Shown: one piece after another, positions 9,321-17,771 of the stretch
Layout of the letters: the number at the start of each line of letters is the position of its first letter
Numbering within the stretch: position 1 is the first letter of the stretch
Assembly (NCBI RefSeq): GCF_025369935.1
Contig: NZ_CP104467.1
Location: forward strand, 2,363,001-2,427,000
Length of the DNA: 64,000 bases
Origin: Paenibacillus andongensis
GTDB lineage: Bacteria; Bacillota; Bacilli; Paenibacillales; NBRC-103111
Direction of reading: 5' to 3'
Translations under genes and position numbers: made by a program
The notes under the pieces: generated by a model
The model's input: the letters and a program-made list of their open reading frames with translations, nothing else
Told to the model about the DNA's origin: nothing
Databases searched by the model: none

Positions 9321-9956
9321 ATGTTTAAGTTTAATAAGAAAATCTTGACGGTATTTATGGCAGCTTCAATGAGTTTTAGCTTGTTTGCAGCAACCTCAAA
9401 TGCAGCGACAGACTATTGGCAAAATTGGACCGATGGTGGTGGGACAGTAAATGCTACGAATGGATCTGGCGGGAATTACAGTGTTACATGGACAAATAGC
9501 GGGAATTTTGTTGTCGGTAAAGGCTGGACTACCGGATCGCCATCTAGGACAATAAACTACAATGCCGGCGTCTGGGCGCCGTCCGGCAATGGGTATTTGA
9601 CTCTCTATGGGTGGACGAGAAACTCACTCATAGAATATTATGTCGTTGATAGCTGGGGCACTTATAGACCTACTGGAACGTATAAAGGTACCGTGACCAG
9701 TGACGGCGGCACATATGACATATATACGGCTACGCGGACTAACGCACCTTCCATTGACGGCACTGCAACTTTCACCCAGTTCTGGAGTGTCCGACAGTCG
9801 AAGAGAGCGACCGGGAGCAACGTCGCTATCACTTTTAGCAACCACGTTAACGCATGGAAGAATGTTGGAATGAATCTGGGGAGTAGTTGGTCTTACCAGG
9901 TGTTAGCGACAGAAGGATATCAAAGTAGTGGGAGCTCTAACGTAACGGTGTGGTAA
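9321..9956 (+). CDS. xynA: Secreted GH11 endo-1,4-beta-xylanase
   Basis: A 211-residue secreted beta-jelly-roll xylanase (EC 3.2.1.8) cutting the xylan backbone. Signal peptide about 1-28 (ending SNA), mature protein about 183 residues, the standard GH11 size. Catalytic nucleophile Glu105 in LIEYYVV and acid/base Glu198 in [10 protein letters not shown] are both present, as is the thumb-region PSIDGTATF. Start ATG 9321 follows AGGAGG by six to seven bases. The gene is driven by a cre-containing sigma-A promoter at 9098-9126. Divergent from the GH43 debranching enzyme, which would remove arabinose and expose xylan to this enzyme. Very close to the B. subtilis/B. circulans enzymes by recollection. 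Confidence 0.96.
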   Translation: MFKFNKKILTVFMAASMSFSLFAATSNAATDYWQNWTDGGGTVNATNGSGGNYSVTWTNSGNFVVGKGWTTGSPSRTINYNAGVWAPSGNGYLTLYGWTRNSLIEYYVVDSWGTYRPTGTYKGTVTSDGGTYDIYTATRTNAPSIDGTATFTQFWSVRQSKRATGSNVAITFSNHVNAWKNVGMNLGSSWSYQVLATEGYQSSGSSNVTVW

Positions 9957-10083
9957 CAGATCAACTGCAAGCAGTGATTACCTTTCAGAAGAGTGAAGGG
10001 AGCGGCCAGGACAGCCTTCGAGGGAAACCAAATAAAATATATTATGGAGGAAACTGATCGCTAAAAATTGGAGTCCGGCCGAC

Positions 10084-10160
10084 GGCCGTTCCCCTCCAGT
10101 TTGATCCGTCAATTCGGATGCGTTGAAGGCCGTTCCCCGTCAGACGAACGGCCTTCGACG
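10084..10160. repeat. GC-rich palindrome and repeated GGCCGTTCCCC motif after the xylanase gene
   Basis: GGCCGTTCCCC occurs at 10084-10094 and again at 10128-10138. Around the second copy a 14-bp stem can form: CGTTGAAGGCCGTT (10121-10134) against AACGGCCTTCGACG (10147-10160), with one G-T wobble and a 12-base loop. No T-run follows, so it is not a standard terminator. It resembles an intergenic repeat element and may stabilise the xylanase mRNA or limit read-through. Confidence 0.6.
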
Positions 10161-10229
10161 TTGCCGGAGGCGAGTTTCAGGCCGTCACGGTCTATACCTT
10201 TTCCTATCAGCTTAAAAGGAGATATATCA

Positions 10230-11063
10230 ATGAGAAAGCTATTAATTTTCCTTTTAATAGCAATAATAATTGTTGTCAGCGCATGTTCGCAAGAAAGGCC
10301 TGAAAAGAATGATAGCCTTGTATTAGTCAAAGGCGGGACTTTTGTGAGCACAAAGTCCAATTACTATGGAAAAAGTGTAACAATATCGAACTTTTATATC
10401 GGCAAATATGAGGTAACTCAAAAAGAGTGGATTGAGGTAATGGGAAGTAATCCCTCAGAATTCAAAGGCGACAATTTGCCTGTAGAAATGGTAAGCTGGT
10501 ATGACGTTGTTGAGTACTGTAATAAAAGGAGTATAAAAGAGGGCTTAAAACCGTATTACAATATAGACAAAAATAAAAAAGACCCGAATAACAAGAGTGA
10601 TAACGATAATATAAAATGGACAGTAACGATCAATGAGGGGGCTAATGGTTACCGATTGCCGACAGAAGCGGAGTGGGAATATGCTGCAAGCGGAGGTCAG
10701 ATAAGCAAGAATTACACATACAGCGGAAACAATAATGCAGATGAAGTAGCATGGTATTGGAGAAACGCTGGAGATAAATACATATCAGGAGAATGGAACT
10801 GGCCTATCATAGAAAACAACAAGAATAAAACAAAATCTATCGGTCTCAAGAAACCCAACGAGTTTGGACTTTACGATATGTCAGGTAATGTAAGGGAATG
10901 GTGCTGGAACTGGTACGGAGACTTGGGGAGTAATAGCGGTTCTTTCCGGGTTGTGAAGGGCGGCGGTTGGATCGGCGACGTTAGCAACAATGAGTTATCT
11001 TTTCGGGGCAAGTTCGAGGCGAATGGCTTTGGCCCCGATCAAGGTTTACGTGTAGTTCGGTAA
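10230..11063 (+). CDS. SUMF1/formylglycine-generating-enzyme-fold lipoprotein
   Basis: A 277-residue predicted lipoprotein: signal peptide with lipobox VVSACS (Cys at about residue 17), then an SUMF1 (PF03781) domain. Landmarks are the beginning VLVKGGTF, FYIGKYEVTQKEW, YRLPTEAEWEYAASGG, FGLYDMSGNVREWCWN and the end GLRVVR. The two copper-binding cysteines of true formylglycine-generating enzyme are absent near the C terminus, so it is unlikely to activate sulfatases; no sulfatase gene is nearby. Start chosen at ATG 10230 after AAAGGAG; the frame is open further upstream through the palindrome at 10121-10160, but that part has no coding look. Role unknown, probably surface binding. Confidence 0.85.
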   Translation: MRKLLIFLLIAIIIVVSACSQERPEKNDSLVLVKGGTFVSTKSNYYGKSVTISNFYIGKYEVTQKEWIEVMGSNPSEFKGDNLPVEMVSWYDVVEYCNKRSIKEGLKPYYNIDKNKKDPNNKSDNDNIKWTVTINEGANGYRLPTEAEWEYAASGGQISKNYTYSGNNNADEVAWYWRNAGDKYISGEWNWPIIENNKNKTKSIGLKKPNEFGLYDMSGNVREWCWNWYGDLGSNSGSFRVVKGGGWIGDVSNNELSFRGKFEANGFGPDQGLRVVR

Positions 11064-11120
11064 ACGGGAACAAAACATACCAAGCATAATCGAAAGTTAC
11101 GGCGGCACACCATCAAGCTA

Positions 11121-11164
11121 AACGTTCGCAAGGCAAATTTATATTGCCTACGAGCGTTTTTTTT
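11121..11164 (+). terminator. Rho-independent terminator
   Basis: AACGTTCGCAAGGCAA pairs with TTGCCTACGAGCGTT around a short AT-rich loop and is followed by eight T. It lies 57 bp after the SUMF1-fold lipoprotein gene. Confidence 0.85.
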
Positions 11165-11265
11165 AATGCTGCAATTTCACATACGAACGATTCAATGTCA
11201 CGGTTCCACGATACAGTAGAATCGATGATTATGCAAAACAAGCCATGAGGCTAACATGATCAAAT

Positions 11266-11297
11266 TTTACAATTTCTTCACGATCTGATGATATAGT
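11266..11297 (+). promoter_or_regulatory. Pho-box-like repeat and -10 box upstream of the 5'-nucleotidase gene
   Basis: TTTACA (11266-11271) and TTCACG (11277-11282) are two PhoP-type TTHACA half-repeats separated by five bases, the spacing used by B. subtilis PhoP. TATAGT at 11292-11297 could be the -10. The downstream gene is a phosphatase, a common PhoP target. Only two of the usual four half-repeats are clear. Confidence 0.45.
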
Positions 11298-11358
11298 GAA
11301 AATTATTCTATCGTACAATTTCATCAGTTATTCTATAAGATGAAGGAGACGTGAAATC

Positions 11359-13482
11359 ATGAGATATCCGCTGTCTAATGCTAAGAAAGGACTAGTTACG
11401 GTACTTACAGGATTACTATCGTTATCTATTCCGGTCACAGTTCTTGCTCATGATGGTGGTTCTGCAGATTCAAGTGCTGTGAAGTCTGAATTTGTAGGAC
11501 CGACGTTTGAAAAATCTCAGCATGCGTTGTCACAAGTTACTTTTACGATCATTCACGACACACATTTTCACGGAAACTTTGGGAATCCCAAAGAGCCAAA
11601 TAATATTGCAAACTATTTTGGTATCGCGAACAAAATCAAGGCTGAGAAGCCTAATTCTCTGTTCATTGGTAACGGTGATGATCTTGGCACTTCAGTTTTA
11701 TCTTCTGCATTTCAGGGACAGCCCATAGTGGACGCATTCAATGCAGGCAAGCTCGATGTTGATACATATGGTAATCACGATTTTGACATGGGACCGGATC
11801 AGTTGTCCAAGTTGGTGAAAGCAAGCCAATTTCCTTGGGTCAGCGCTAACGCTGTAGATAAGCGATCGGGTGACGTTTTTGCAAAGGAATCAGGAGCGAA
11901 AAGGTTTATTATTAAAGAAGTGAATGGAGTCAAAATTGGAATAACAGGGCTAATTAACGAGGAAGCACCACAAATTACATCTATGGGACCGAACGCTATC
12001 GTGTTAAATCCAGTGGAAGCGATGAAAAAGATTATTCCGGAAATGAAGGCAGCAGGTGCTGAGTTTATTATTGTGTCTTCGCATTTAGCCAGTCCGGATG
12101 CTCGAGTCGTTGCAGAAAAAGTCGATGGCATAGACTTAATTGTCGGTGACCATGCAGCATTTACATTTGATAGCCCAGAAAAAATTCACAACACACTGCT
12201 TTGGTTTATTGGAGACGAGTTTACATATCTTGGTGAGATTAATTTTAACTTTCAAAATGGTAAAATAGCTGATTTTAATTATCACCGATACGCACTAAAA
12301 ACTGACGTTGCTAAGGAAGGCTACCAGCCGGATCCGAACGTTAAAGCTGTAATGGACAGCTATAACTCAAAGCTAAGCAAAGAGCTTGAAATACAAATCG
12401 GTTCAACGCAAACCGAGTTGGATGTCATGAAATCGTCCCAACGTAAAAAGGAAACGGCTATCGGTGACCTGGTAGCTGACGCAATGAAGGATTATACCAA
12501 GGCGGATGCAGCAATCATTAATGGTGGAGGCATACGCGCAGAACGCATTTTCCCGGTTGGTCCACTCACCAAGAGAGACATTTTGGATGCTATGCCTTTC
12601 ACCAACTATGTTGAAAAGCTGGATATTACAGGGGATCAGCTTTACCAAGCGCTTGAAAATGGCGTAAGCCAAATCGAAAGTGGTGCTGGTCGGTTCCCAC
12701 AGGTAAGCGGTATTCAGTTTCTTTATAACCCTAAACTGACTCCTGGGGCTCGTGTACTTGATGTAAAAGTGAATGGTCAGCCTCTTGATCGTAAGAAGCA
12801 TTATGCAATTTCCGTCGTTGATTTTGTTGCAGAGGGTGGCGACGGGTACGATGTACTGAAGGGTTCCAAGGTACTGTTAGACAAAAATGCAGGACCTGTG
12901 CTATCGAAGGTAGTTGCTGATTTCATCCAACAAAAAGGTACAGTTGCTCCCAAAGTTGAGGGGCGAATTCAGGTTTCTGGGGATACTCCTAAGAACCTTT
13001 ACTCTGATTTAGACGGGCAGTCATTCGAAGCCGTTCTAGCAGTGATGGATTTGCAAAGTAAGAATATTTTAGGCTTTGCCGACGGCAGCAAGCAGTTCCA
13101 ACCGGAAAAAGAAATGTTAGTTGGAGAGTTTACTCAAGTAATTGGAAAAGCACTAAATTTGAAGTCTTCAGATCTTAAAGAAGCAGACTTATTGGACGCA
13201 AATGCAAAATTAACTCGTGAGCAAATGACTATGCTTCTCTCAAAAACATTAAAAGTAATCAATAAACAACCAATGAACGTAGGATCTTTGAAATCGCTGG
13301 ATGCATTTGCAGATAAAGAAGCTCTGAGTAATCATACAAAGAACGACTGGGAGGCTGTAGCCTACACCGGGCTTGTACGCGGTAAAGCTGATATAAAAGG
13401 AAATGCCTATCTTGCTCCAGGGGATGTTGTTACCCGAGTGCAAACCGCGATTGTCATCGAACGATTGTTACAACTGAAATAA
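11359..13482 (+). CDS. Surface 5'-nucleotidase/UshA-family phosphoesterase with SLH-like C terminus
   Basis: A 707-residue secreted protein. Signal peptide about 1-30 (ending VLA). Calcineurin-like metallophosphoesterase domain about 60-330 with HDTHFHG, GNGDDLG, GNHDFDMG (138-145) and SSHLASPD; the first motif has His where many members have Asn-Asp-His. The 5'-nucleotidase C-terminal domain (about 345-530) shows INGGGIRAERIFP, MPFTNYVEKLDI and VDFVAEGGDGY. Residues about 565-707 resemble S-layer homology repeats that bind cell-wall polymer. Likely hydrolyses nucleotides or other phosphate esters at the cell surface and releases phosphate. ATG 11359 follows GAAGGAGACG. A Pho-box-like promoter lies upstream. 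Confidence 0.9.
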   Translation: MRYPLSNAKKGLVTVLTGLLSLSIPVTVLAHDGGSADSSAVKSEFVGPTFEKSQHALSQVTFTIIHDTHFHGNFGNPKEPNNIANYFGIANKIKAEKPNSLFIGNGDDLGTSVLSSAFQGQPIVDAFNAGKLDVDTYGNHDFDMGPDQLSKLVKASQFPWVSANAVDKRSGDVFAKESGAKRFIIKEVNGVKIGITGLINEEAPQITSMGPNAIVLNPVEAMKKIIPEMKAAGAEFIIVSSHLASPDARVVAEKVDGIDLIVGDHAAFTFDSPEKIHNTLLWFIGDEFTYLGEINFNFQNGKIADFNYHRYALKTDVAKEGYQPDPNVKAVMDSYNSKLSKELEIQIGSTQTELDVMKSSQRKKETAIGDLVADAMKDYTKADAAIINGGGIRAERIFPVGPLTKRDILDAMPFTNYVEKLDITGDQLYQALENGVSQIESGAGRFPQVSGIQFLYNPKLTPGARVLDVKVNGQPLDRKKHYAISVVDFVAEGGDGYDVLKGSKVLLDKNAGPVLSKVVADFIQQKGTVAPKVEGRIQVSGDTPKNLYSDLDGQSFEAVLAVMDLQSKNILGFADGSKQFQPEKEMLVGEFTQVIGKALNLKSSDLKEADLLDANAKLTREQMTMLLSKTLKVINKQPMNVGSLKSLDAFADKEALSNHTKNDWEAVAYTGLVRGKADIKGNAYLAPGDVVTRVQTAIVIERLLQLK

Positions 13483-13676
13483 TAGAGCTCAAGCCTTGAA
13501 TATGCTTGGCCGGATTCAAGTAAATACAAAGATGGCAGCGGTAATTAGTCGCTTCCTTTTTAGCTTTGCACCTGTCCATAAACACAATCAATGCTATTAT
13601 GTATTAGAGCTTTGAACCATTCCATTTATCCAGATGATTGAACTAAAGGGTACACAGTCTCCATAACTAAACAAGC
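13483..13676. other. Intergenic region after the 5'-nucleotidase gene
   Basis: Nothing coding recognised. An imperfect inverted repeat GCGGTAATTAGTCGC with CTTCCTTTTTAG at about 13538-13566 may act as a weak terminator. Confidence 0.3.
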
Positions 13677-13811
13677 TCACTTTCTTTCAATCTTACAAAC
13701 TCCTGCATTATAAAGAGTTGAATTAATGTAATGAAACCCTGAACTAAAAATTAATATTTGTTTCGATTTAGAACGCAAGTGGAGTTCTTTACACTGGATG
13801 CAATAGTACAT
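13677..13811 (-). CDS. Small hypothetical protein with a CxxC motif (44 residues)
   Basis: On the minus strand ATG 13811 opens a 44-codon frame beginning MYYCIQCKELHLRSKS and ending CKIERK. A well-placed ribosome site (GAGGTGAT) lies five bases upstream of the ATG, which is the main reason to believe it. The CIQC pair hints at a zinc knuckle. No family recognised. It stands alone in a region of gene scraps, so it may be a remnant instead. Confidence 0.35.
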   Translation of the reverse strand: MYYCIQCKELHLRSKSKQILIFSSGFHYINSTLYNAGVCKIERK

Positions 13812-14055
13812 TGGATCACCTCGTAATACCATAATTCGTTGTCTATAAATAATTAAGTTGAACCTTCGACGGTGTTTCACAGGCAATCTTTCTCCAATAT
13901 TGCGGGCGACTTCCGATCAAGGGCAAATCAAGGAACATACACCTGCATGATAAACATAACCTGAAATGCGCTTATATTCTGTAATAAAAAAGTACATCAC
14001 ATAGTCTTCAGTTACAATTCTGCAACATTCACTACAGTAATACGATATTGTATTA

Positions 14056-14233
14056 TTGTCCCCCTTTCAAAGAGCCCGATGCGAGAAATCTCAACAGTTT
14101 TTGTGTTCCTGCTGCTGCCGATAATCCGTTTGCGTTAGGACGTACTTTTTGCGAAATAATTTTACGAAAAATATGTACATTCTGATAGCCTACCCGTTTG
14201 GTGACGTCGAAACAATGTAGAAACTTAAGGATT
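14056..14233 (-). pseudogene. Possible remnant of an AraC-type DNA-binding domain
   Basis: The minus-strand frame ending in TAA at about 14056 reads RILKFLHCFDVTKRVGYQ then NVHIFRKIISQKV. The piece DVTKRVGYQNVHIFRK resembles the second helix-turn-helix of AraC regulators (compare DVAxxVGYxNxxYFxRxFK). The rest, up to GSLKGGQ, does not match the family end. No start, no upstream first helix-turn-helix. Assignment rests on one short motif. Confidence 0.3.
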
Positions 14234-14286
14234 CTGGTTTACTTTTTTTGGTAAAAAAAATTACTTGTTTCAACGAACCGAGCTGT

Positions 14287-14427
14287 ATACTTTAATGAAA
14301 ATTGAATCTAAATAGCTTAAAGGCAGCTGATCAAGATAATCGGCAGCTGGTCAAATCAGAATTTTCATCCCTGCAAGCAATTACAGGGCAACAATTAACG
14401 GTTGATGGCGGAATTGGCTTGCGGTAA
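14287..14427 (+). pseudogene. C-terminal remnant of a short-chain dehydrogenase (SDR)
   Basis: The plus-strand frame ending TAA 14425-14427 reads SSLQAITGQQLTVDGGIGLR. The block ITGQQLTVDGG is the typical C-terminal end of classical SDR enzymes. Nothing upstream restores the Rossmann nucleotide-binding part, so it is a truncated gene end. Confidence 0.6.
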
Positions 14428-14480
14428 CGTTGTTTATCCTCACATGAAAAATAGCGCTTCCACTGTAGATTTAGTACACT

Positions 14481-14508
14481 TGTAAGCGCAACCATAATTG
14501 ATATGATA
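14481..14508 (+). promoter_or_regulatory. Promoter of the sugar ABC operon with overlapping cre-like site
   Basis: TTGTAA (14481-14486) and TATGAT (14503-14508) with a 16-base spacer. TGTAAGCGCAACCA at 14482-14495 matches cre with two mismatches and overlaps the -35 box, so CcpA control is plausible. The binding-protein ATG lies 84 bases downstream of the -10. Confidence 0.55.
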
Positions 14509-14591
14509 AGAGTGTGATACAAATACAACCTGTACAGCTGGATGCTGCGCAGTACCATCACGTCAATTATGAAAAGGGAGGGTTCGTAAAA

Positions 14592-15923
14592 ATGAAAAGA
14601 ACATTTTTAAGTGTCGTGGCCATTATGTTAACGATCTCCATTGTCCTTATGGGCTGTTCCAGCCGACCGAGCTCGGTAACATCAACAGACAACAAAGATG
14701 CTGCTGCGACAACGAAACCGACAACAACGACAAGTACGCCAGAGGCTAAACCAAGTGGGGATAAAATAAAACTAACGGTATACAGCACGATATCCGAATT
14801 GCCCAATCAAGAAATGATGAAAGGCATTGCTGCTGATTTCACGAAGGAAAATCCGAATGTTGCCGTCGAATTTCAATTCCCTGGTGCTGAATACGAGAAC
14901 ATTCTGAAAGTTAAAATGGCGGCAAATGATTTGCCGGATGTTTTCGATACGCATGGCTGGGCAATCATTCGGTACGGCAAGTATCTGGCCGATTTACGCG
15001 ATGAGCCTTGGGCTAAAAATATGACCGATACGATTAAACCCGTCGTCACCGATAAGGATGGCAAAGTCGAGGCACTCGTGATGAGTGAAGCGAAAGACGG
15101 CATCTCCTACAATGCTGAAATTCTTGACAAGTATGGCCTTAAACCGCCAAAAACGTTTGATGAATTAATGGCAGCTGCGGAGAAGATTAAAACATCGAGC
15201 AGCGGAGCGGTTACGCCATTCTTCATGTCGGGTGTGGATAATGGGATGATCGGTGGATTCTCCGATCTCTATGCGACATCGATGTACATCAGTCCTGCAA
15301 CGAATGATGCGAAGACACTTCTTGACGGTACGTTTGATTGGAATAAGTGGACACCGCTTGCTCAAAAGCTTCAAGATATGAGCAAAAAGGGTTACATCAA
15401 TAAAGATGTGCTAACCGCTAAATACAGCGACATGCCGCAGTTATTCGCACAAGGGAAGGTTGCCTTTGTATTCGGAGCGCCATCCTTTGCGGATGAGGTT
15501 TATAAATACAATAAGAACGCCAAAATTGGTATTTCACCGCTGACATCAATGGTAGATGGTGATAGCCAATCCTTCTCCGGCGGCGAGCGATATACGATGG
15601 GCGCTTGGAAAGACGGTAAGCATCTGGCCGAATCCAAGAAGCTTATTGCGTTCTTTGCAAAGCCTGAGAACATGTCCAAAATCGCCAACGCGACTAAATT
15701 GCCTGCCGGTCTGAAGAACATTGAATCCAAACATGAATTTTCGGAGTATTACAAACAATTTGAAAGCATTCGCGTATTCCCTTATTTTGACCGGGTGTAT
15801 CTGCCGAACGGGATGTGGGATGTGATGTGTAAAACCGGTGTTGCCTTACTGGCAGGAACGGTTACTCCACAGCAATTTTCTGACAAAATGAAATCCGAAT
15901 ATTTACGTCTGCGCAATCAGTAG
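14592..15923 (+). CDS. Sugar ABC transporter substrate-binding lipoprotein (family 1)
   Basis: A 443-residue extracellular binding protein for a carbohydrate. Signal peptide with lipobox LMGCSS (Cys about residue 22), then a Thr-rich linker and a two-lobed family-1 fold; LPDVFDTHGWA and the FAQGKVAFVFGAPS block are typical. ATG 14592 is preceded by GGGAGG at eight to ten bases; the frame is open further upstream, but that part overlaps the promoter. First gene of an operon with two permeases and probably the first two-component pair. A perfect 10-bp stem-loop separates it from the permease genes. No ATPase gene is present, as usual for systems sharing a common MsmX-type ATPase. Substrate unknown. 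Confidence 0.92.
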   Translation: MKRTFLSVVAIMLTISIVLMGCSSRPSSVTSTDNKDAAATTKPTTTTSTPEAKPSGDKIKLTVYSTISELPNQEMMKGIAADFTKENPNVAVEFQFPGAEYENILKVKMAANDLPDVFDTHGWAIIRYGKYLADLRDEPWAKNMTDTIKPVVTDKDGKVEALVMSEAKDGISYNAEILDKYGLKPPKTFDELMAAAEKIKTSSSGAVTPFFMSGVDNGMIGGFSDLYATSMYISPATNDAKTLLDGTFDWNKWTPLAQKLQDMSKKGYINKDVLTAKYSDMPQLFAQGKVAFVFGAPSFADEVYKYNKNAKIGISPLTSMVDGDSQSFSGGERYTMGAWKDGKHLAESKKLIAFFAKPENMSKIANATKLPAGLKNIESKHEFSEYYKQFESIRVFPYFDRVYLPNGMWDVMCKTGVALLAGTVTPQQFSDKMKSEYLRLRNQ

Positions 15924-15932
15924 TAGCGGGAT

Positions 15933-15957
15933 AGGGAGGGTGACAACCACCCTCCCT
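15933..15957 (+). promoter_or_regulatory. Strong stem-loop between binding-protein and permease genes
   Basis: AGGGAGGGTG (15933-15942) pairs perfectly with CACCCTCCCT (15948-15957) around ACAAC. Followed by TCTTCCTATT, not a full T-run. Likely protects the upstream mRNA or partly terminates transcription, giving more binding protein than permease. Confidence 0.7.
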
Positions 15958-15990
15958 TCTTCCTATTACATGAAGGAGGAAGGTGTTCTT

Positions 15991-16929
15991 ATGGCTGAAT
16001 CAAGGACCTTGCTTGTACAGGCTAGTCCTCAAAAAAAATCATCAACAACCTTTAATCGCCTAGTGCGCAGCGGAGCTTTATTGAATGTGCTCTATATACC
16101 AGCCCTCGTTTTATTTTTCATCTTTATTTTTTATCCTTTTTTTAAAGGGATTAAAATCTCTTTTACGAATTGGGATGGGTACAATCAAAACTACAAATGG
16201 ATCGGCTTTGACAACTATACCCGGATGTTCACAGATCCTGAAATTATTAAGGTTATCCGCAATACGGCGATATATGGCATTGGGAGTGCAGTTTTTCAAA
16301 ATGTCATTGGTCTGTTGTACGCCTTATTCTTAAATATGAACATTCGAACCCGAGGGCTCGTCCGGACGGTCATTTATTTGCCGGTTATCATTAGCTCCTT
16401 GATCATGGGATATATTTGGTACTTTTTTTTCCAATATCAAGGCGGGGCTATCAATGACATCATTCTTTTGTTTCATGATCAGCCTTCCAATTTATTGGGG
16501 GATCCGAATCTCAATGTTTGGATTATTACCTTCGTCAATACGTATCAGTATTTGGGTATCGCGATGGTCCTCTATTTAGCAGGCCTGCAGTCGATCCCTA
16601 GAGATTATTATGAGGCAGCGACCATTGATGGAGCGGGAGCCTTTCAGCGGTTCATGCATGTGACATGGCCCCTCATTGCGCCTGCATTTACGGTCAGCAT
16701 GGTACTGAATCTCATTGGCGGTCTTAAATTGTTCGACGTTATTGTTGCGCTGACTAATAGTGGTCCTGGTTATGCCTCCGCCTCACTTTCTTCTATTATG
16801 TATTTGCTCTATTTTGGACGCGAAGATGCCGGATATGCGGCAACGATCGGCATTTTGATGTTTATTATGATCTCCATCGTGAGCATTTCAGCGTTACTAT
16901 TTCTTAGAAAGAGGGAGGTTAACGCATGA
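15991..16929 (+). CDS. Sugar ABC transporter permease, MalF/LacF (UgpA-like) family
   Basis: A 312-residue membrane subunit. Start ATG 15991 is preceded by GGAGGAAGG; an in-frame start at 15940 would lie inside the stem-loop and is not favoured. Six hydrophobic segments are visible, the first after a cytoplasmic tail (VLYIPALVLFFIFIFYPF). The EAA loop reads YYEAATIDGAGAFQRFMHVT (about 203-222), the coupling site for the ATPase. Its stop overlaps the next permease start (ATGA). Belongs to the importer of the binding protein at 14592. Confidence 0.92.
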   Translation: MAESRTLLVQASPQKKSSTTFNRLVRSGALLNVLYIPALVLFFIFIFYPFFKGIKISFTNWDGYNQNYKWIGFDNYTRMFTDPEIIKVIRNTAIYGIGSAVFQNVIGLLYALFLNMNIRTRGLVRTVIYLPVIISSLIMGYIWYFFFQYQGGAINDIILLFHDQPSNLLGDPNLNVWIITFVNTYQYLGIAMVLYLAGLQSIPRDYYEAATIDGAGAFQRFMHVTWPLIAPAFTVSMVLNLIGGLKLFDVIVALTNSGPGYASASLSSIMYLLYFGREDAGYAATIGILMFIMISIVSISALLFLRKREVNA

Positions 16930-17744
16930 AGAAGAAAGGTAAGCGTTGGTTAACGGTCGTCTCCCTTATCATTTGTTTGGCGCATATTTTACCCTTCTAC
17001 ATTTTGATAACCACCTCCCTCAAAGCGTTCGATGATTTAAGTTCCAAATGGATGATGCCGGGGTATCTGTATATAGATAATTTCAGAGATGCCTGGAAGG
17101 AAGCTCATCTTGGAGATGCTTTTCGAAGCAACATGATCGTGACCGTCATTTCGGTCATTCTGATCGTCATGATCGGCTCCATAGCAGCCTATCCGCTTGC
17201 CCGCCGCCAAACGACGTGGAACAAATTTATTTATGCGGTTTTCGTGTCTGCCTTAATCGTTCCCCCATTGACTATTTTGGTTCCCTTGTATAAATTTATG
17301 GTAGATATTGGCGGTATGAATCAATACTGGGGAATTATTTTATTGTTCATCACCTTTAATCTGCCGATGACTATTTTCTTGTACACCGGCTTCATCAGCA
17401 CGATTCCTCGGGACCTAGATGAAGCGGCCATGATCGATGGGGCGGGGCGGTTCCAGTTATTTTTCACCGTTATTTTACCACTGCTCAAACCTGTGACGGC
17501 AACCGTTATTATTTTGTCCGGCGTTGCTGTTTGGAACGATTATCAGTTTTCCATCTTTTTCCTGCAAAAGCCAGAAATGAGAACCATTACGGTAGCGCTT
17601 TCAACATTCTTTGGTCAATATACCAGTAATGTCGGTTGGGTAGCTGCTGGATCCTTTATGGGGGCGATTCCCATGACGATTGTGTATTTATTTCTGCAGC
17701 GCTACTTTGTTTCAGGACTTGCTTCCGGAGCGATTAAAGGCTAG
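16926..17744 (+). CDS. Sugar ABC transporter permease, MalG/LacG family
   Basis: A 272-residue partner permease overlapping the preceding gene by four bases. EAA loop DLDEAAMIDGAGRFQLFFTV and C-terminal QRYFVSGLASGAIKG are diagnostic of the MalG side of carbohydrate importers. Six membrane segments. The sensor kinase gene begins 27 bp later, suggesting the transporter and its controlling two-component pair share a transcript. Confidence 0.92.
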   Translation: MKKKGKRWLTVVSLIICLAHILPFYILITTSLKAFDDLSSKWMMPGYLYIDNFRDAWKEAHLGDAFRSNMIVTVISVILIVMIGSIAAYPLARRQTTWNKFIYAVFVSALIVPPLTILVPLYKFMVDIGGMNQYWGIILLFITFNLPMTIFLYTGFISTIPRDLDEAAMIDGAGRFQLFFTVILPLLKPVTATVIILSGVAVWNDYQFSIFFLQKPEMRTITVALSTFFGQYTSNVGWVAAGSFMGAIPMTIVYLFLQRYFVSGLASGAIKG

Positions 17745-17771
17745 CTGTGGATAACTTTAGGAGGGGGTACA

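Noticed and set aside
10068..10229. N-terminal extension of the SUMF1-fold lipoprotein
   Set aside because: It is encoded by the palindromic repeat, has no ribosome site, and would bury the lipoprotein signal that begins at 10230.
13483..14591. Prophage or integrative element in the gene-poor kilobase
   Set aside because: No integrase, no att-like repeats and no phage genes; only gene remnants and one small frame.
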